Shown here: positions 36,701 through 51,700 of the stretch, piece after piece
Numbering within the stretch: position 1 is the first letter of the stretch
How the letters are laid out: the number at the start of each line of letters is the position of its first letter
DNA from: Undaria pinnatifida
Taxonomy: Eukaryota > Sar > Phaeophyceae > Laminariales > Alariaceae
Assembly: GCA_012845835.1 (NCBI GenBank)
Contig: JABAKD010000002.1
Span: 14,653,129-14,717,128 of the forward strand
Reading direction: 5' to 3'
Length of the DNA: 64,000 nucleotides
The notes under the pieces: model-generated
What the model was told of the DNA's origin: nothing
Databases searched by the model: none
What the model saw: only the letters and a program-made list of their open reading frames with translations
Translations under genes and position numbers: made by a program

Positions 36701-39700
36701 ATACTCATAGTACACCTTCATTGCGGAGCTCCAGGTGTCAAGTGTTTTAGAGGAAGCACTCATCGCTGTCCGCACCATGTTTTTGCCACGTGTTTGATTA
36801 GAAAAAGCACTCATGGTTTTGCCACGCGTTTGATTAGAAGAAGCACTCGGCGCTGTCCGCGCAATGCTTTTCGGTTCCCCAGTACACATCAGTCTTGCCG
36901 GCGGTAGCGGAGGCGTGCGTGGCGGTGACTGGAGACCAAGGACGGGGCCGATTGAAAGGGCCGCAGCTGCTAGAGATTCTGCACGAAAGAAGTCATTTCG
37001 GAGCACCAGATGTGAGTAACGTGCGCCAGGTAAAGATGATTCCCAACCGCAGTGGTCGTTTTTCTCGCAGTGGTTCGTTGACGTCGCCCACGTCGTGATA
37101 CGAGCGCTTGATGACTATATGGACCCCCTTGGCTGCTGCTGTACCCCCTGAAAACTGGTGACGTCCAAGCCCGGGTACGATGGTGACATTTTTTCTTTTG
37201 TAGATATTGTATCCTTGCCCACTCGCGCGACGCGTTGAAGTGGCTGGCTGGATGGTGCTCGGTTGTTCTAGTGCGCTTTTAGCCGATTTGGTGTTGAAGC
37301 CCTACTGTACTACGATCAAGAATGTTTCTTGGGCTTCTTTCAATCGTTTAGGTTTAATATGCTGGCGGGAATCGAAGATCGCGGGTGCTCCCGCCTCCGT
37401 TCCAACGACGCTCGCGTCATTTTGTACCGTGTGAGCTACAGTTGTGCAGGTACCTGGTAGAGCAGGCTCTCTTTTCCTCCAAACCCCGCCGTCGCTGATG
37501 GACGATAAAGGACCCTTTTCGGCAGGCGCGCAATCCTTCCCTCTCATATTCAACCCTATGATATGCTACCCTCTAATGCTACGAACTATACCCTTCGATA
37601 ATACCCCCTCTGATTTTTTACGGATGTGGTGGTTGGGTCTTGGTTAGGTGAGGCAACGACTGCGCCGCCTCGTGTGGTACTGCAGCCAGGTACTCATGAA
37701 CCAGTGCGTTTCGTGGCTCCTCCACGGACTGGTGGTCGATCCGTGCAACGAGTTTTTCGTGCAGAAGAACGCCCAACCCAACGGTGAGAGTGAGAGAGAA
37801 ATATTGGCTGACCAACCATTGACTATGTCTGCAAAACTTTGTCAGTAAGAACCCCCGAATCGCTTGCGTTCGGCGTGAGTTTGCTCGCCTACACGTGACA
37901 CCTTCCCCACGAAGAATCGGTTCCTCATTTCTGTAGCCTTCCACTCTGAATCAGATCCCGGCGTAGACATGCCTAATTATCTATTATACCGCAAATCGCT
38001 TTTAGCCAGTTACTGCGTTTGCGAAGGCCGCAATCACGTCTACGGACAGACCTACCGACCTGCTAGTGTAACGACTAGTGTAGCTACTGCGCTTGTGCAC
38101 CCAAACCGATGGCGATGTTGACCTGCGCGAGACCTAGCACTGCTTTGTTGTTCTCCCCCCCCAATAAAATTCATAATAGTTGGGCCTCGGTTGGCACCGA
38201 CGCTGTAAAACATTGCATGTATATTGGGGTTGGCGTTGGTTGGCAACGACGCTGTAAGACATGCCAATCACTGCGTGAGCTAGACAACCAGGGTACTCTT
38301 TTTTTGCCGGTGACCATGATGGCCATCGAGTTAGATCATATTGTGCGGGGTGGATAACCCTCTCTCCGCACAAGGCGGATGATTGCATCACGTAGTGTAA
38401 ATATGGAAGGGCACCCACGAGGCAGTTACATAGTAATACCCATTGCTGTCTCTGGAATGGCCACACCAGAAAACAACGTAACTCATTGGCGCTGTCATCC
38501 ATAAGCAAGAAAGTAGGCACAAGGTGCCGAAGTCCGTCTTACGAGCGGTTCTTGGAAGGATGCAGTTAACCCTTCATTTCACTCGCCGAACACCTCACGG
38601 CGCTTCGCGCTTGGTGCAAGCAGTGTCTACCTGGTTGGTGAAAACCCGTCGTGCTTCGTCCCGGCATAGTAGGGATGCGAGGGTCTACGGTCATACGACT
38701 ACGGCCATGCACAAACTGAGTGCACCCCCCCCCGTAGCCTACTGTGGCACAAAAACGGTCGAGCACTTCTGTATTGTAATTCTCAAATGCCCTAGGTGCA
38801 GATGCTGGACGCTGCCTAATGCACAGAAAGACGCCAACAGGCCTGGGGAAAACGTTTGCCGAACAGAATTGTTGGAACCGCGTGGGGTTGTGCCCAGGGT
38901 CCCCTTTCTTTGGCTGTTGGTGTCTTTGAACATTGGTGGAGGATTGGTCTTGACTGCCGGAAAAATTGAAGCGTTCATCCACGATCTCCTGTACGGCGAG
39001 AAGAAGTGCCTTCTGCATGTATGTGTTGGCCTGGCTCCTCGCGCTCCCTCTGCATTCACATATTGGCCCCTTGGGCCTTTCCGTGCATGTGTTTTTGGCC
39101 GACATCATCGAACGCTCATGGGTTTTGTGGGCTCTAGCAAACAGCGGACGCGCAAAACTTTATACTTGACTCGAATTGTCTATGTTCTGCTACAAGCTGG
39201 GCCAGCCAAATATCTGTAGGGGCACTTGATTGGCCATGCTGCGCTCCTTTTTACCCATTTGAACGTGAACTGTGAACACGGTCTTATTTATGCACCAAGC
39301 AGCACATTGAATGCAGCTCTTTTTGTTATGAGTTTTTTGTGGTATGCACCTCTTGTGTATGTAGCGCTCGGACGAACTACCGGGCAGAACGCGACCCCGA
39401 CCGGCACACCTACTGAAGGCCTCCTTCCTCCACTCCGCCGCTGAACGTTCCCCAAACATGACCCAATTGTGATCGATTATCAACAGGCGGCTCGGTTAGA
39501 CCGGCTCTGTCTGCGGGGTTTGACGGTTTAGGAAATGAGCGGCACGCTGCGTTCGAAGAGGGTGACGAGGCGGCCTCCAGACGTGTGGACGACTGGGGCG
39601 GCGAAGAGGAGTGGAACTCGACTTACACCGTTCGGTTAGCATTAGTGCCGACTACCTTCGTGCCCCACAGGTAGGACTACTACTGCTGCTACTCCTACTA

Positions 39701-42700
39701 CTGCTACGATTACTAGTGCTGCTGCTAATTCCACTGTCCCTACGACTTGTACTACTGCTGCTACTGCTACTACTATACTACTACTTCTACTATTGCTACT
39801 ACTCCACCTCCTCCGACCACTACTACTACTCCTGCTACCATCACTACTACCATCACTACTACCTTTACTATTCGTACTGTCTGCAGTATAATTTCCAAGG
39901 AAACGACTTGCCATGTTACACGGCCGCGTAAAACACGGGGCCTCTTTTTAGCTAGATGGAGCCGAAGATCCGTACTGTCCAACCGGAAATCTCCGGAGGG
40001 GGTTCTATACCTTCCACCAGCCACCATCACGCACAGTTGAGGATTAATAACATCCGTGAGGTCGAGTTCGTAGCGAGAGCTACGTACCCTTTTTTATGTT
40101 GTGCCCGTCTACGCTATGTCAGACGCCTTCGCGGAGCGCAATCCACTGCCTCTGGCTTCGCGTGCTTCTGCAAGCCTGCCCTCCATTTGTACGGCGTTTC
40201 CTCGGCCGCTGTCTGTGTTGCCTCGAGGTTGAGTCCACCTGCTTTGTATAAGGCAGTATTAGTTTCGCTACGCAGCTCACGTGTAGTGGACCACATCTCG
40301 TATCTCGCACGCGGAGCGACAAACGTCACCGGCGCTTGACCGGCGTCTACTCCCACAAGAACCGTCGCCATGAATACATGAGTCGTGAGCCACCGGCGTT
40401 CTCTGAGGCAGTACTGGCTTCGTTGCGCAGCTCACGTGTAGTAGACCATATTTCGTACTCGTTTCACGCACGCCCAGCGAAGCACGTCACCGGCACTTGA
40501 CTTGACGGGCATCTACTCCCATCAGTACGTAAGGCGAAGCGACCGGCAAGAGCAAGGGCAATTATGTTCATGTGCACGACACGTTACATTGTCACCCAAA
40601 CACATGTTGAGCTATTCATGGCGCCTCCATTCCTGTCATTACGGCTGTTCTTGTCTTTGGTACTTGGCACGCAGGCTTGCACAGAAGATGCTTTTCGTTG
40701 GGAAGGTGGTGCGCGTTTTGCGCCAGGCGAGTCCTCAGGATATTTCCGCACAACAAACGGCTCCGTTCGCTGGATGGCCAAGCGAGCCGGGAATGAAGGT
40801 GAGCAGCCCAAAAGCCGCCCTCAAGCGTTCGTCTTCGGACCTGGATCAGCATCAACATGATCAGCATCAAAATCGACATTAATATCAACCCATCATCCAT
40901 CCATCTATCGTGTCGTATCATCGCGTGTATACATCAGGCGTTTGTGTTTGTTTTTCTTGGGTGCGTTGTAATTGTTTTTGCTTCCCCGACGTTGACTTCC
41001 CGAGCCTTGCCGTTCCTGGGCAGGTGCCTCTAGCCTGTCTTTTTTACCCAAACCGACTATCCGGAGGGCCCAATCTGGTTCTTCACTTTGCATTCGCCGG
41101 ACTCTGGTTACCGCTTGGATTTGAACGCCGTGTTTGAATTTCCGATTTCCGTCCTCCGCTATTCTTGTAGCGCGTTCAGCGTAGCAACCGCGAAAATAAC
41201 TTCTGCCGTGAACTGCGGGAACAGCCCTGAGAACCGTACGGGGTGTATGTCGATAGCAATACCTATAGTACCTATCCTTATACCAGGTACCAGGTACTGC
41301 ACAACAACGGCGCCTTGGTAGCATTGAGGTAGCATTGAGGTAGCATTGAGGTAGTATTGAAGTAGCATTGAGTAGAATCCCCCAAACCGCTCATTCGAAA
41401 CTACCAATCCAATATCTCTGGCGTTCACACACGGCTAAGACAGGAAAGGAAAAAAAAAGAGTCACTGAACGAACAAAACCAAGGGAACCTAACCAGGAAA
41501 GTCAAAACGTTTTTGGGAAGACGAAAATATTGTAGTTGGTGACATGGAAAGATAAATACGACCTGTTGTTTCAAGGGTGGCGATATATGTTGAGACGTTT
41601 GCATGTATGTCCCTCCAACCTGTTGCTGTGCGTACGGCCCCTTCCGTTGGTTGTCGGCCATTGTGCAATATATGGCGGGCTGAATGACGCCACTCTTATT
41701 AATAGGAAGGTGGCTTGTCGGCAGTTCTGTCGTCAAACATTTCAGGTGATGGTGCTGGTGGCGGTGGGAGTGGCGGGATGGGCGTCAGCGAAGCGGAAGT
41801 GCTGGAGCTGACGCAACGGTGGTCCGACTTGTGCGACAGGGAGTCCTTTAACCTCTTGGCAGTGGAGAGGGCGGTGCACGAGGTGACAAACGGTTGGCGG
41901 TGTGTCGGTACGTGTAGCGCCAATCGCTTGTGTATAGCTTGTGTAGTTCAGGAGGAGACAAACGGTCGCTGATGTGTCGGTATGTGTAGATTCAATCGAT
42001 TGCATGTTTCAATCGCTGTTGTTGTCGCATTATCTTACTGTGATAATTTAGTTGGTGGCCACAGAACATGCCCCAATGTCTCTGGAGGGGACGAACACCT
42101 CTCGAATATAAACAGAATTTCACACAAAACTAAAGAAAATCGTCCGCCTCAGAGAACGTTGGGCTGTGAAAAGGGACGCCCTATGATATGCTCGTGTTTG
42201 TGGCATAGCTTTTTTTTTTTTGCTTTGTTCGCAGCGAACACAGAACCCGCAGATGTGCGCTGGCTGCGGAAAATATCAGTGCGGCTGGGAAGCAAGCACG
42301 ACGCGTGCATGACTATTGGGCGTGAGGTTGATCGGCCTACTCGCCGCGCTGTCTTCAAACCCTCCTCTCCTTGCCAGGGACCAATCATCACCAAACAATA
42401 TCAATAGTATGGTGCTTCATATCAGTGCTGAAACCAACTCGCCAATATCGCCTTGCCAAATGCTGCAGCCCCGTACCACTACAGTCGCGGTCCCGTGTTA
42501 GTGCGGTATTCTCAAGTGCAACAGCCCTATTTAGTGCGGTGAAAACCGCTTGTCCCGACCCCGTCCTACTGAGTGCCGCACTATCCCGGGGAGGTATAAT
42601 TCGGAGTCCCAGTTTAGTGCGGGTGTTGTCGTCTGGCAAGGCATCGCACTAACGACTAAATAGGACCACGAGTGTACTATAGAACTTCTCCCTTGAACGT

Positions 42701-45700
42701 TGAATTTAGTTTCATGTCTCCAATTTGTTTTCCAAAGAGTTTACCAGGGTATTTCCTATTTGGTTCTTCATCGCCAGTATAAAAAACAGTTGCGAAAAAA
42801 CAATATACCTTTCTTCGAGCCGCTTTTCCATTTTTCTTCTCCCTCGCAGGTGAAAGCTAATTAATTTATAAAAAAATATAAAAAAATGAAAATAATGTCG
42901 TTGATTCGTATCCGGCAATTAGTTATCTCACCCCCACACCAGTACATACCAGGTATAGACTTACATACATAAATACTTCAGCGTATACCAGGTATATACT
43001 GATATTTATTCTTGCTAGCACCTGGTATTATCAGGTATTATCACATGACCTTACACTACCCCCGCCATGAAAATTGGTCATCATGCTGCAGGCGCACGCT
43101 CTGGTAGACCGGCGACTGTACCGCCTGCTGGTGAACGTGTCGGGGTTCGAAAAGCATGTGGCCATCCTCAAGGGACTGTTTCTCATGGGACACGGCGCGC
43201 TGTTCCATTCTTTCTTCGACAAGGCCAGGATGGCTATGCGTACTCCTGCGGGAGATCGGTGCGAGCAGGATTGCGACTTGCTGACTTTGTGGCCTGATTA
43301 TGACCTGATTATGACCTGATTACGACCTGATTATGACCTAATCATGGCCTAGTTTCTGATTATGACCTAACTGTGGCGGCCTAATTTCTGATTATGACCT
43401 GATCATGACCTAATTATGGCCTAATTTCTGATTATGGCCTGATTATGGTGCGATTATGGTGTGATTGTGTATGGTGTAATTATGTATGTTGTGATAGGAG
43501 GAGGGGTAGCACGTTTTGGTAAAAAAAAATTTACTGACAGACTGACTGACAGGCTGAGTGAGTGAGTGATTGAGTGAGTGAGTGAGCGAGAGTGAGTGAG
43601 CGAGTGAGTGAGTGAGTGAGTGAGTGAGTGAGTGGGCTCCTCAACTGAGGATGTCTGAAATGTCACACAGTTGTCACACAATATCGCTACAGCTTCATGG
43701 ACTGCAGTATGTACACTAGGCGTAGAGTATCTGAAGTATTTGTATTACAATTATTCGACAACACTATCAGCATTAGGGATTGTTCAGCGGGCTGCGCTTC
43801 CATTTATATATACTGTACTGTATTGTACTGTACTGTACTGTACTGTACTGTACTGTACTGTACTGTACTGTACTGTACTGTACTGGAAATCTCTTTTTGG
43901 GTAAGATATAGAAAGGTTCAGAGTTTATCAAGTCAGGAGCTCAGAAAGAATAACAAGAATAACAACGGTTGCTGCAAAAGGTGCACCCTTGCCGTAGCGT
44001 GGTTTTCAATACACAACACAATACACAATACACAACACAATACACAACACAATACACAACACGATACACAACACAATACACAACACGATACACAACACAA
44101 TACACAACACGATACACAACACAATACACACACTTACCCTTCGCTCCTTGCACACAACTTAACGCATAATATGTCTGGATCAATCGCCTACCATGCACTT
44201 TGGTCCCTCCCCCTTAGCTAATCCCTTAGTTAACCCCTTTAGGACTGCACTAACGAAAAGCCTCAAATCTTAACATTTAAACCTTACACTTGAAGCTTAA
44301 AGCTTAAACCTTAACGAGACAACGTACTTGCAAATTAAATACATATTTTTCTAGCAGAAATGAGGGTAATAACGCCATGCTATGTACGGAATGGGGGGCT
44401 CGCAATATTGCCTTATGGCTACTGATAGTGCCACCGCTCTCTATAGTGCCGGTGAAATCCCTTTCCACGTCTGGAACTCTATGGTATATATCTATAGCAC
44501 CCCTGTTCCCGATAGTGCCGGTGACCTGCATAGTGCCGCTACATTAGGGTGGCAAATACCGGCACTGTTGAGAGCCCCGTTCTGCGTTGACCAGTCGCCT
44601 GCCGTATGCTTCGCAGGGCGGTGCTGGACCTCAACATGTGGCTGGCAGCGGCTGCCGAGGACAACGAGGGCGGGCACGCTTCCCTGCCCTCCTCAGAGAA
44701 TGCCCTCAGCAGAGCCATCATCGCTCTCGACCCGTCCGGCTTCACCTGCAAGACGTTTCACGACCTCGCGGTACGACCGGCTTCCTGTAATTTGTAGCGC
44801 ACGTGCCCCCCTTTCTCCAGTTTTTTTTGTTCGCGTTTGTTTTTTCCCAGAGAGAAATGTGTACACTGGTTGCCGCTCCCTGTTAGCGCATGCCCCCCCC
44901 CCTCCAGTATGTTGTCTCTTTTGCTTGCCCGTATTTTTTTTTTGTCGCAGAGAGGTTTGCGGGGACTGTTAGGATTCGCCGCGAGTTCGTAAGTCGCATA
45001 GTAGCAAAGCTTGCGGATATCGGTACGAGGATAGTTGTTTTCCGCTGATGACGCTGCCAACACCTCTAAGGCGCCAGAGCCCCGTGACTAAATTAAGCGC
45101 GAACCGGTGGCACACCAACGATGGTACACTAACGTTGGCATACCAACGGTCGCACTTCAACGATAGCACACCGACGGTGGCACACCAACCAGTGGCGCAC
45201 CGACGATAGACAGCAACAGTGGCACACTAGGGCCCCGTGACTAAATTAACCGCAAACCGGTGGCACACCAACAATGGTACACTAGCGTTGGCACACCAAC
45301 GGTGGCACATCGACGGTAGCACACCGACGAAAGCACACCAACAGTGGCACACCGACGATAGCACAGCAACAGCGGCACACTAACGGTGGCAAACCACGGT
45401 GGCACACCAACGGTGGCACTCCAACTTTTTTTTTTTCACCGTTTGTGACGCGTTCCGCACCCTGTCCTGACACTCAATGCGTTAACCGTGCAGAAGCAAG
45501 GCTTTTGTGTGACCGGGAGGGCAAGGCCTATTCCCAAGAAGTCTGGCGTGTGCCTCTGTCCTGGTGGCCCCGATACCCGACCCCCCCCCAAAGAACCGCC
45601 TTCCTCCGCACCGCCCGGGCCAGAGCCTAGGATAGGGCCGGGCGGTGGCTCCTTGTGGTATACATCTGACCGAGAGCTACCCCGGGGTTTCATGAGCTCG

Positions 45701-48700
45701 GTGGCTTTCCGATGCGATCGTACCCAACACAACGCCAAGGAGAGTTCAGGAGAGGAAAAGGGGGCAGGCCCCGTGGGGGGATGGGGGAGCGTAAGCTTAG
45801 TGATACACAACCATCGCCCTTCTTTGGCAGCGGGGGGCGAGAGAGGGGGTGAGGATGGGAGGGGGGGAGAAGCAGCAGCGGTGCCGAACAGCTTGTCTGT
45901 ACGACTGGAGCCTGATGGCGACGGTGGTGGTCAGGTCGAGCTAAGGTGTAACGCAGGACTGGAACGTATTCATAGTTTTAGGTGATAAGTGATAAGTGAT
46001 AGGTGATATGCGACAAGTGCTACGATAGAGGTGCCCAACTTTTTTTCTAATACTACTCCTCATTTTGGGAGGTTAAGTGAGACATCTCCTTCTTAACCCA
46101 AAAACTGCTTTGACAAAAATAAGGTGAAGCTGCTGTCATATCATACCATATCATACCGGATGAAATATCCCATGGCTTGAGTACACGACGAAAAGCAATC
46201 ATGCAAAGGAGTGGCCTATTATTTATTTTTTTCCCGAAGATTTTGGGTTAAGGGGCCCCGTGATTCAGGAGACACCATCCATTTCACACGAAAACTGCCA
46301 CCTACCTCTATCGTAGCACGCGTCATGTTCAAATGGTTGGTGTTCAAATGTTCGAATTGCATATTGGTGTTGTTCATGTTGGTGGTGTTGCTGACGGTGG
46401 TGGTGGTGGTGGTTGTGGTGATGGCGTTGTAGTTGCTGCTGGGGTGCTCTTGTTGCTTCACAATGTTGTTGTCACATTCACTCATCGCCGTAATATGCCA
46501 ACCGCCTCCACCTGCCCGCCGTTGCCTTGCCAAAGGTGGAATCCCCACCTGCCCCCGTCGTTTCCACCTTCAGCGACGGGCGCGTCATCCGACTTCAGAG
46601 TGATCTCACTCGACGACCCCAGTGCAGGCCGAGGTTCACAGTTGCGTACGCTTGGGCACGCTACCTTGCCTCGCTCTTGTGGCCTCTCTCTCGGGCACGT
46701 GAATTACCTCGCGGTAGACTATGCCCTTGGAGAGGTGAGGCCAACGAGAAAGCCTCGAGGGGACGAGGAAGAGGCGGCGTCGGGGAAGGAGGCAAGACCA
46801 AGCGCTAGACTGAGGGTGTTCGTGAATGATCCTGGTCGATTGGGGTCTGCTGTGCTGTCCGTCGCTGTGGACTTGTGGGCTCTCATCGAGATGGGCGGGT
46901 GAGCGCCATTGCTGTATGCATTGCGTTACTGTTTCTACTGTTCGGTTGTTATTGTTACTGCTGTCACTGGTGTTGAGGTTGCTACTGCTGTCGCTACCGT
47001 TGTCACTGTTACTACTGTTACTATTGTTGCGACTGTCGCTACTGTTGTTGTTATCGCTGCTGTTAGTATTGTTACTGCTGCTACAGCTGCTACGTGGATT
47101 GCACTCACTGCGAAGCCGTGCAGGGGCGTCGCTTGGTGTCCGAAAGTTCTGCGGGTGACTTGGCCCTCTGTCCGCAATGAGCAAGCGGGTGCGGGTGTGT
47201 AGGATGCACATGCCGTTCAGGCAACTTCATGAAAGTGTTCCCGCGGCTTTGCTTTGACTTGAGGGTGCTAACGAAGTAATACTATCAATACTATCAATAC
47301 TATCAATAGGATGATACTGTCAATACTATCAATACTATCAATACTATCAATACTATCAATACTATCAATACTATCAATACTATCAATACTATCAATACTA
47401 TCAATACTATCAATACTAATAGTAGGATGCTGTGCTACAATTCCAGGGTGTTTGTGGTATTAATAGAAGAAATTCGCAGAAACTTACCCGGAGACGATAC
47501 CGCCTGTGTTTGTCGAGCTTCACACTTACACTCCCCCATTTTAATCTACGACCCGCTCCCTGAGACGCTGCCGCTTCCGTTGAACTCCACGTTCGCCCCC
47601 CCACACATACTTTTTAGCTTATGACGCGCTCCCTGAGACACTGCCTTCCGTGTTTATCTAACTCCTTCGCTTACGCACCCCCCCTCTTTAATTTGACCCC
47701 GTTCGGGGTGCTGTATGTGCTCTACATACCCGGCCAGAGGGCGTGCGTTCGTGGGGGTGTCTGCAGAAGGCCCATGGAAAACCACGTTACGACAGGTGAC
47801 TCTCCTGCCAAACGGCGATTGTTTTTTTGGCGGCGCCATGGCCACTCTAGCCTGCTAGTTGTCATACCATGCGCTGTCATCCCAACCCTATGTTCCGTGC
47901 CGTTTTGGTATGGTTCTTGTATCCGGTAGTCTGTTATGCTCTGCAACGTGTTTGACGCGGCCATGGAGAGGGTTGGAGAGGGTTGATAACTATCCATGGT
48001 AATTCCCCATTGTCGACGTTCGAGTGTTGGGGAGATGCATCATAAAAAATGCCATTGTAGTTCCTCGTGGTTTGTTTGTTTTTCCATGTAGGCACAGACA
48101 GGCATTGCTCGTGATGGATGCAACGCTACTTTAAGGGCGGGCGTCGTACGAAGAATCGTTGAATACGAGCTTAGCGTAGAGAACAATTGTGTTCCCCTAC
48201 AGTTTGAGTAGTTCCTAACAAACGATATGGACTTGCCAGATGATGACGCACAGCCCCGTGTCGTGTACTCCACATGAGCCTCATCTCAGCGGCGCACGTA
48301 TCCCGCAAAACGCTGCAACCTCTTCCGCTGTTTTTGTCCAGTGGGAATTCCGTCTGGGCAGTGCCGCAGCCGCCGGTAAGACATCGGGGCCGTTAGGAGG
48401 AATTGGGTCTGGCCCAAAGGTGGAAAAGATGGTGGAAGCTATGGACTCGTGGAACGGGCTGTGTCTAGACTACAGGTGATGGATGGGATAGATGGGATGG
48501 ATTTGATGGATGTGATGATGGGATGGATGGGATGGATGGGATGGATGGGATGAATGGGATGGATGGGATGATTTTTTTATGGATGTGATTACGGGATGGA
48601 TGTGATGGATGGGTGCTACGGTAGGGGGGATTCATAATGTTTTCGGGCTCCTCGCATGACATGATGACATGATGACATGATGATGACATGACGTCAGCTA

Positions 48701-51700
48701 TACCTCTCCCAAAGACTTGCTTTTGAGCAAACTGGTTAAAAATCTTGTTTCTTAGGTACTCCGACAAACGATCGACTATGCCAGGGCCAAGGCTTCGTAT
48801 TTGCGTCGTGGGCTTGAATGAGCACCATAGTAGTGCCATGTTGACATTGGCTTGTGTTTCTGAATCCACCCTGAGCAGCCTGGGTGTCTCGAAACCTCGT
48901 GTTTGCGAGGTTTACGAAGGTTTATGAAGCCTTCAACTGCGTGTTTAGTAGCATATTTACTGTGGAGTACCCGGGCACCAACCCGAGGTACACCTGTGAC
49001 GTGAACGTCTACATAAAATGGTATATACCCTACAGCAGTACCCGGGTACCCGAGTACCCTCGGAGTGTATACCCTACTTACCACACCCTTGGAAGAAGCT
49101 TATGGGCATGTTACTCATTTTTTGTTGGTGGGTATGCCCTCCAGGACACACGGTCGTATACTGTACCAGGTATAGGACAACTACTAAGACGCAGAAACAC
49201 TGACCCGGGCTGGGTTTCTTATTTGGGAGAGGCTGCATTCTACGCTAACTTCGTTATAACGGCTCCGGGATTTACTCTTTTCGTTTCTTATTAATTATCT
49301 GGTATCCTGTTCTGTACCTGATAGTATACTTCGAAGCATGTAGTTTCGTTTGTTGCGGCTTTTTTTTAGCGCTGGCGTGCTCAAGACATGCACGGTGGAT
49401 ATGCGACATGCCTACTCGTAGCGATTATATGCGGACATGCTCCTAACCTACCGCTTTTGTGTGTCATATGTCATGTGTCATATGTGATACGTGGACTTGT
49501 GCGATGTGCAGACTGGAGTGGCCGCTACACCTCATTCTGACGCGAGAGACAATGCACATTTACAATCGTCTCTTTCGTCTTCTGGCCTCGGTCAAAAGGG
49601 CTAGCCTTGAGCTGGAGAGGGTATGGCCCACATTAATGCAGCGCCGGTATCGGTGAGTCGCTATTACACTACTAGCAAGGGTGGCGCCAAGGTGTTCCCC
49701 TCTATGCAGCAATTGTGCGCTTGCATCGCCTCTTGTTCATGCTTTCTGCAAGACAGACGTTTTACCAATGTGTATCGTGCATAACTTTGTTTTTCTTTGC
49801 GGCATATCATTTGCGGCGTAACAATGGAGATCGTGTGTGCATCGTACGACTCCCGCGTGTAATGCTTACCCATTATTTCGCACCTCGACCCAGAGCAGAT
49901 CCCAACCATGATCTTACGTCTCACAGAGCAGATAGGCCCCTGGTCTATATGAACTGTACCGTGTATATGACGTTGCCAGGAGGGAGCCGTTGCATGACCT
50001 ATAGCACAGTTTTATAGGTTTGATCTGTACTACACAGATCCTGTATAACATATCATAACATCATACCGACAGATACAGGACCCAGATGATCTAGATCGTG
50101 ATCTGTTCTCGGTGTGCATTATTTGTAATCTAAAGCAGGTGTTGACACAAGGTGTAGGGTACGTTCGCGTTCATAGATCGATAGCTGACAAGGGCCACCT
50201 GCCGTTAAACACAAGAGGAACACCAAAGCCCAGCATAACGCTCTGGACATAATTGTAATGTAACGACCGTTTGGTCATATCCATATCCCAACGGTCCTGA
50301 CATTTCTGTCCAGACTGGTACTTGAATCCGTCCCGTAGACTAGATTTGACCAGTTGAAGCGTGTCGTTTTTCACTTGGTGGTCTCTGAGTTGTCGTCTTT
50401 GGCTTGGTCATCTCTAACTTGGCTGGCTGCGTCTGTAGCGGGCAGACCAACAACGAGAAGGCGTGGCTTGGCCCTCTCTGGATGCTGCGGGCGCGCATGG
50501 CGTTTTTCGTCACAAACCTGGCGTTCTACTTGCAGGTAAGCGTTTGCTGTATAATACCTGGTAGCACAGAACTCTCGCCGCACCGGTCATTTTTGGAAGG
50601 GCGCACAGCCAATTTTGTGATTCTGTATTATAATTATTTTCTGACTGTACTGCAGCCGTTTATCTTTCTTGTCTTAAAGCACCCGTGAAATCCTGGACAT
50701 GTTTTTGAAGGAAATATAGGATTTGGGCGGCCCACTCCACAGCGGATGGGTGTCTCGTAATTTTCAGCGTATGATGTTTTGCGGTTTTTCACGGTCGAAA
50801 GTTCTTCGTCCTCTGCAAAGTGCTGCCGGGAATGCGTCGTGGATGTGGCATTCTCGGTGCAGATGATAGGCTGATCATAGGCTGACAATGTTGTCTGATA
50901 GCACAACACAGACGACTTGCGTAGATTCCGCTTGTCGTATCTAGTACGTTTGGCGTGCATCACCAAACCTCCTTTCGGTACTCGCGATGTTCATCTGTCT
51001 TGTAGGTTGTGGCCACATTCTATTAATAATAACTTGGATCTCTCCAGGATGAAGAATTAGCACGGACACACGGACACTACCAAGTACATGTAAAGGATAT
51101 CGATGGGTAGAAATAACGGTTTAGTGTGCAGAACACACACGCAGCGTGTTTCACTGTACTCGCTTGCTGATCGTGCCCCCAACGTATGCTGGTACGCTAT
51201 ATGACGTCTGGTTTATTGTCTGTGTAGGTGGATGTGGTGGAGGCCGCACACACAGTGCTCAAGGCCAAGCTGGAGACGGTTCGTGATTTCGTCAGCCTCC
51301 AACGCGCTCATCAGGACATGTTGTCGACATTGAGGGCGAAGTTTTACTTGGACAACCTAGAGATATCTCAGGTGCAGACCCTGTTGTGGCGAACGGAAAC
51401 AATTTCTTCCTTAACCCCTTTGATACCTAGATTATAGCGACAAAGCAAACGAAAAGTGTGGTCCTCTGTGATATATGTGCGCCATACCAATAGTGTCATG
51501 CAGGGAAATGGTCGTTCAACTCCATGCGTTGAAGTTCATACGCTCCATTCATGACAGCCTTGTCGCGCCATACGAATAGTATCATGCCGCGAAATGGTCG
51601 TTCAACTCCTTGCGTTGAAGTATACGCTCTATTCATGACAGCCTTGCCTCAGCACTAAACAACCCCGGCCGGTTCGTGTGGCCAATGCCTGTCAGCAAAA

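Noticed and set aside
43933..44198. Cys/Val/Tyr-rich minus-strand frames
   Set aside because: Produced entirely by the ACACAATACACAAC microsatellite in GCP4 intron 7.
46636..47211. Minus-strand frame of 191 codons rich in Asn and Ser
   Set aside because: Overlaps GCP4 exon 10 in antisense and a trinucleotide repeat; the sense strand carries the supported lectin-like exon.
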